Assembly: GCA_015680685.1 (NCBI GenBank)
Contig: MNCI01006908.1
Span: forward strand, 65,703-85,790
DNA from: Gnetum montanum
Taxonomy: Eukaryota; Streptophyta; Gnetopsida; Gnetales; Gnetaceae
Reading direction: 5' to 3'
Length of the DNA: 20,088 nucleotides
The position numbers and the translations under genes were made by a program. The notes under the pieces were generated by a model. That model did not search any database. It was given only the letters and a program-made list of their open reading frames with translations, and was not told the origin of the DNA. This document shows positions 16,987 to 20,088 of this stretch, piece after piece. Each line of letters starts with the position of its first letter. Positions within the stretch are counted from its first letter, which is position 1.

Positions 16987-17425
16987 TTGGTGGAGGTTGT
17001 TGGATGGGAAGATTTGCTTTCACTATTGTGCAAGGAGGAGGACTTAAAAGGAACCAGTTCTCTAATCAGTGTTAGGGGAATATCACGTCCTTCTTCAGTG
17101 TCCAAATTGAACTTACAAAGAAAGCCATTTCCAGATATCTACACATCCCAAGTGCTAGGGAAATCATTCTCCCCATAGTTTGTGACCTCCATGAAGCAAC
17201 TTCTTTCTTCCCATGCTCATCCCTTGCATGTCTAGTGGACAGTTCCCAGAAATGCGATTGCCTATCCATTGGCAGAAAGCAATGGAGTTGGCAGGAAGAT
17301 TCTGCATTCAATTGGGGAATGTTTGGAAGCTTCAAAGGGTCCACTTTGCCTTTATGCACTGTCTCCAATTGTGCCACAAGTTAATGTCCCTAAATTCTTT
17401 CTTACTGCCCTTGTACAGCGACAAC
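16987..17425 (+). pseudogene. Plant-transposon-protein-like domain of LINE copy D1
   Basis: Mixed plus-strand frames give LVEVVGWEDLLSLLCKEED, FFSVQIELTKKAISRYLHI, AREIILPIVCDLHEATSFF, then ELAGRFCIQLGNVWKLQ and VHFAFMHCLQL. These align with LVEQCGWRDVL, YFRGTKVIITESSITRCLG, GEIILPSMHGLQDAEIFF and SKLQGIHFAFLKCLKLG of copy A. Similarity persists despite frameshifts and a TAG. Confidence 0.5.
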
Positions 17426-17635
17426 TAGGGAAGCATTCTAGCATGATTCTGGCCCTCCAGCATGTTGCTCACAGGGCCCAACTTATGTCTCAATGGAACT
17501 CACCAGACTTGGATGCCCCCAGTCACTCAAGTTTACAAGCAACATATCCATCATCATGATAGTGTTGCTTATTCTTCCAATCATTAGTATATGGTCCCTG
17601 ATGGGCAAGGTGTCAATTCAGACTAGACTATTTTG

Positions 17636-17965
17636 TAGGAGAACATAGATGTCAAGATCGTGGAAGCCCTCAATACCCAGCTACAGGTTAAGCTCAAAGT
17701 TGAATTCCAAGAATGGTTGCAAGACAGGATCTAGTAGATTGAGGAAAATTTGCAAAAAGACTTATATGCTCAGATTGTTGCTGAGCTAAGCCAGGCCACA
17801 CAGGACATGGAAGTGCACCTAGAATGGGAGGCATAGAGGAGAAGACACATTGAGGAGACTGAAACCAGATATTGGCTGGAAACAGAGCTCAGAGATTACA
17901 TTAGAGAGGAGTTGAAGATGTGTGGCAGAGGGAGGTGGAGGAGCATAGGAGTAGGAGGAACATGA
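17636..17965 (+). pseudogene. Coiled-coil segment of LINE copy D1
   Basis: One plus frame reads DVKIVEALNTQLQVKLKVEF, QEWLQDRI, two TAGs (17732-17737), IEENLQKDLYAQIVAELSQA, TQDMEVHLEWEA, a TAG (17834-17836), RRRHIEETETRYWLETELRD and YIREELKM. Apart from the three TAGs it is open for about 100 codons and strongly helical and charged. Gln would fit all three stop positions, which suggests CAG-to-TAG changes. Confidence 0.6.
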
Positions 17966-18033
17966 GCATTGAGAGATGAGGGCTTGCTTTATAGCCCACC
18001 ACAAGTCCAACATGTGAGTGGTTTAGGGCAGCC

Positions 18034-18225
18034 AAGTGTCCCTATTTAGGACTTGGGATTGATTGCAAGAACCCTGGGAAATCCTTCACTCCTACATTTG
18101 GCAGATGCCTTTCTCCCTTCACCCGGACAAGGCTGGAGGTTTAGATGCTGAAGAGTGTAAGCAGAGAGAGGAAAGTTACCAAACCTTTCAGGATGCAGCT
18201 AATTTTATCAGTTTAGAGGAGTGCA
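18034..18225 (+). pseudogene. J-domain-like module of LINE copy D1 (HPDK intact)
   Basis: The plus strand reads KCPYLGLGIDCKNP, then after loss of one base near 18070 it reads PWEILHSYIWQMPFSL, HPDK (HPD at 18120-18128), AGGLDAEECKQREESYQTF and QDAANFISL. LG to HPD is 21 residues once the lost base is allowed for. HPDK followed by GG and a charged third helix is very like a true J domain. On its own it would pass for an exon of a host DnaJ protein, but it follows the LINE coiled coil and aligns with copies A, B and C, so it belongs to the element. Confidence 0.6.
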
Positions 18226-18285
18226 GCATTGTGGATAAAGATCATGGACAGGAAAGACTTGTTTGTGTGTGTTGATCCCTTCCAT

Positions 18286-18964
18286 ATCCTTGATGACTTG
18301 TCACTTTTGCAGATATTTTAAAAGCTTTTGCTGCAAATTTCTTGGCTTTCATAGGAATCATGATCAGATGTACTCCCGATCTGTTTATTTTGTTGGGGAG
18401 AGAGAGGAAAGGAGAGAGGGAGGGGAGAGGGAGAGAGAGAGGGAGAGGGAGAGGGAGACTTTCCGATATGTTTGGGGTTAATGTTTCATTTTTCTTCTTT
18501 GTCTCATATCTTTTTCTGTGATTTTCTAAAAGATTTGTAGAGACGCAACTAATTTTGACAATTTCTCAACGTTCATTGATCTTCAGTATGTTTCTCATTA
18601 AATGGCTTCAATAACAGAAGTCTTATTGTCAATGAAGATGACATGGCGCTTGTGAATATAATATTTTTGCCATTTTTTCAGTTAAATTCGGTTCTAAATT
18701 TTGTCTTGTGCTTCCGTGGATGAAGTTTACCTCTACCCATCTAGGATTTCATGAACCAATTACTTTGATAGTAATTGTCAGGTTTGGGTTTCTTTTTGGT
18801 GGTCTCTTTTTTTCTTTTTTCTTTTTTTCTCGGAACAACACTGCTTTTTGAGATATTGTCAAAATTTGTGGTGTTTCTCGCAATATCTTGGATTTTTCTC
18901 AGAGAAATGTTGAATTTTGAGCAATTCAAGCATGACAAATTGCGGTAAACTTAATTAAACATTT
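18286..18964. other. Spacer between D1 and D2, no gene recognised
   Basis: AT-rich sequence with a GA-rich microsatellite and a T-rich run at about 18806-18830. I see no coding signal and no TERC exon. Confidence 0.55.
18396..18458 (+). repeat. GA-rich microsatellite
   Basis: An impure (GA)n/(GGGAGA)n purine run of about 60 bp, a typical simple repeat. Confidence 0.9.
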
Positions 18965-20088
18965 CATGCAAAAATTCTGGCAACAGGCGACTGCTGGCCC
19001 CCTTCTCCTGGTTGGAACTCACTGCCACTATCAATAGCATGCCGGGAGGGAAAGCGCCTAGACCTGACGGATGGTCCCTTGAGTTCTTCAAGACTTTTCT
19101 AGATATTGTGGGGCCCAATATCCTGGATGCTTTCAATCTCATGTTGGCTAGGAGGCAAGTGCGGAGGGAACTCAACTGCTCTCGCATCGTGTGCATCCCT
19201 AAGTAGACTGAAGCACATCGCCCGGAGCACTTCCGTTCCATTGGAGTTTGCAACGTCCTCATCTGGATTTTCTCCAAGCTCCTGGTCAATCGACTTGGGC
19301 TGCTTATGCCCAAGCTTGTGGGAATTAATCAGGCTGGCTTCGTGCAGGGTAGGACCCTTCAGGATCAGGTTCTCCTCATGCAGGAGGTGTTGCACTCCCT
19401 TCGATCTACGGGCTTCCCCGACCTATGTCTCAAACTAGATATCACCAAGGCATATGATATGCTCAGCTGGGAAGCCTTGCAAGCCATTATGCGTCAAAAA
19501 GGGTTTGACCAAAGTTTCATCTAGCTTTGTATCCACATCCAGTCCTCCACCGATTTCTCTTTCGATGTGGGGGGGCAACTGTGGGGCTTTTCATCCCTAC
19601 ACAAGGGGTTGAGACAGGGCGACCCGCTTTCGCCCCTGCTCTTCATCATTGCTATGGACCTCATGCAGCATTATTGCAGCACGTCCGGGGTGGAGGGCTT
19701 GGACATTGCCGAGGTGGCCTGCTGGGCCGAACTACGCAGATGACACCATGCTGCTCAGTCGGGCAGCGGCCCCACAAGCACGCTGCATTAACACGGCCCT
19801 GACCCGACTGGCAGCTGAATTGGGATTGGAGATTAACCACACCAAATCCGTAGCTCACTTTACTAATGTTGATGCGCAAGTTAAGGGCAGGGTGGTGCAA
19901 ATCTTAGATATTCAGCCTGGGACAACCAAGGACACATACTTGGGCATCCCGTTGTACCAGTGGGGCCGAAACAATTCGTGGGGGCCACTTCTGGAGAAGG
20001 TTGAGAGACGTATGAACCACTGCGCCAATCACTTTTTGACTTGCAAGGGCCGTCTCCTCGTTGCTACTGGGATTCTCATGGCCGTCAC
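18965..20088 (+). mobile_element. LINE copy D2: 5'-truncated, runs off the right edge
   Basis: The plus strand starts abruptly inside the RT finger region after AT-rich DNA (AAACATTTCATGCAAAAATT) and continues as RT to the window end. zf-RVT and the 3' extension should follow outside. It is the least decayed RT in the window: only two in-frame stops and one 2-bp deletion over 1.1 kb. It has the same orientation as D1, but the two are different copies, since D1 is a 3' part lying upstream of an RT part. Confidence 0.87.
18980..20088 (+). pseudogene. Reverse transcriptase domain of LINE copy D2 (partial)
   Basis: Landmarks in order: WLELTATINSMPGGKAPRPD, GWSLEFFKTFLDIVGPN, LARRQVRREL, RIVCIPK, a TAG (19204-19206), EHFRSIGVCNVLIWIFSKLL, KLVGINQAGFVQGRTLQDQV, LKLDITKAYDMLSWEA, FDQSFI, a TAG (19522-19524), LHKGLRQGDPLSPLLFIIAM, then after a 2-bp loss near 19731 YADDTMLLSR, TYLGIPLY and the thumb KVERRMNHCANHFLT. 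Catalytic YADD at 19733-19744 is intact. Both stops sit where a Gln fits: copy A has Gln at the second site. Without these three lesions the frame would be open to the window edge. Confidence 0.88.

Larger units (their letters stand above)
16926..18285 (+). mobile_element. LINE copy D1: old 3'-half copy on the plus strand
   Basis: The plus strand carries the family's 3' extension only: VPPTFEPNYSEF (compare VTPTYEPDCVTF in copy A), LVEVVGWEDLL, the transposon-protein-like domain, a coiled coil and a J-like module. RT and zf-RVT are absent and no poly(A) tail follows. It is the most divergent copy, with many stops and frameshifts, yet its J-like module is one of the best kept. It points opposite to A, B and C. 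The sequence after 18285 no longer resembles the 3' ends of B or C. Confidence 0.72.

Noticed and set aside
18063-18275. A small plus-strand open frame with HPDK, looking like an exon of a host DnaJ protein
   Set aside because: It follows the LINE coiled coil and aligns without gaps to the same place in copies A, B and C, so it belongs to the retrotransposon.
1-20088. CRISPR arrays, bacterial operons, riboswitches or terminators
   Set aside because: Spliced exons, LINEs and long AT-rich introns mark a plant nuclear sequence. No regularly spaced repeats were seen.

Overview
The window looks like nuclear DNA of a seed plant. The evidence is four short exons with GT-AG introns that encode the middle of TERC, a chloroplast thylakoid membrane protein, set in AT-rich, retrotransposon-filled non-coding DNA. 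No further TERC exon is recognisable in the 9.4 kb upstream or 9.9 kb downstream, so the flanking introns would be very long. That, with the many old LINE copies, suggests a gymnosperm; this is inference.

Layout: 1-2930 is a 5'-truncated LINE copy (copy A, minus strand) that abuts a decayed reverse transcriptase of a different, RTE-like LINE (about 2925-3620, minus). 3621-5834 is AT-rich DNA without genes. 5835-7490 is a second 5'-truncated copy (copy B, minus). 7491-9396 is AT-rich. 9397-10179 holds the four TERC exons (plus). 10503-10610 resembles the head of a tRNA-derived SINE. 10611-16648 is a full-length LINE (copy C, minus) bounded by a perfect 16-bp target-site duplication and a poly(A) tail; it lies antisense, downstream of the TERC exons. 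16926-18285 is an old 3'-half copy (D1, plus). 18965-20088 is a 5'-truncated, rather well preserved reverse transcriptase region (D2, plus) that runs off the window.

Copies A, B, C, D1 and D2 belong to one LINE superfamily. From copy C the plan is: ORF1 with a DUF4283-like domain and a CCHC zinc knuckle; then ORF2 with an AP-type endonuclease, reverse transcriptase and zf-RVT zinc-binding domain. After these comes an unusual 3' extension of about 1.7 kb. It encodes a globular domain that resembles plant 'putative transposon protein' domains, a charged coiled coil, and at the C-terminus a region that looks like a J domain (DnaJ type). All four copies that reach this region show it, with the same 21-residue distance between the 'LG' of helix I and the HPD position. 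A retrotransposon that carries its own Hsp70-cochaperone-like module is the most notable thing here.

All LINE reading frames are broken. Many stops are TAG or TGA codons where a sister copy has, or the context suggests, Gln or Arg, which fits C-to-T decay of methylated cytosines. No RNA gene, CRISPR array or bacterial-type feature was found.
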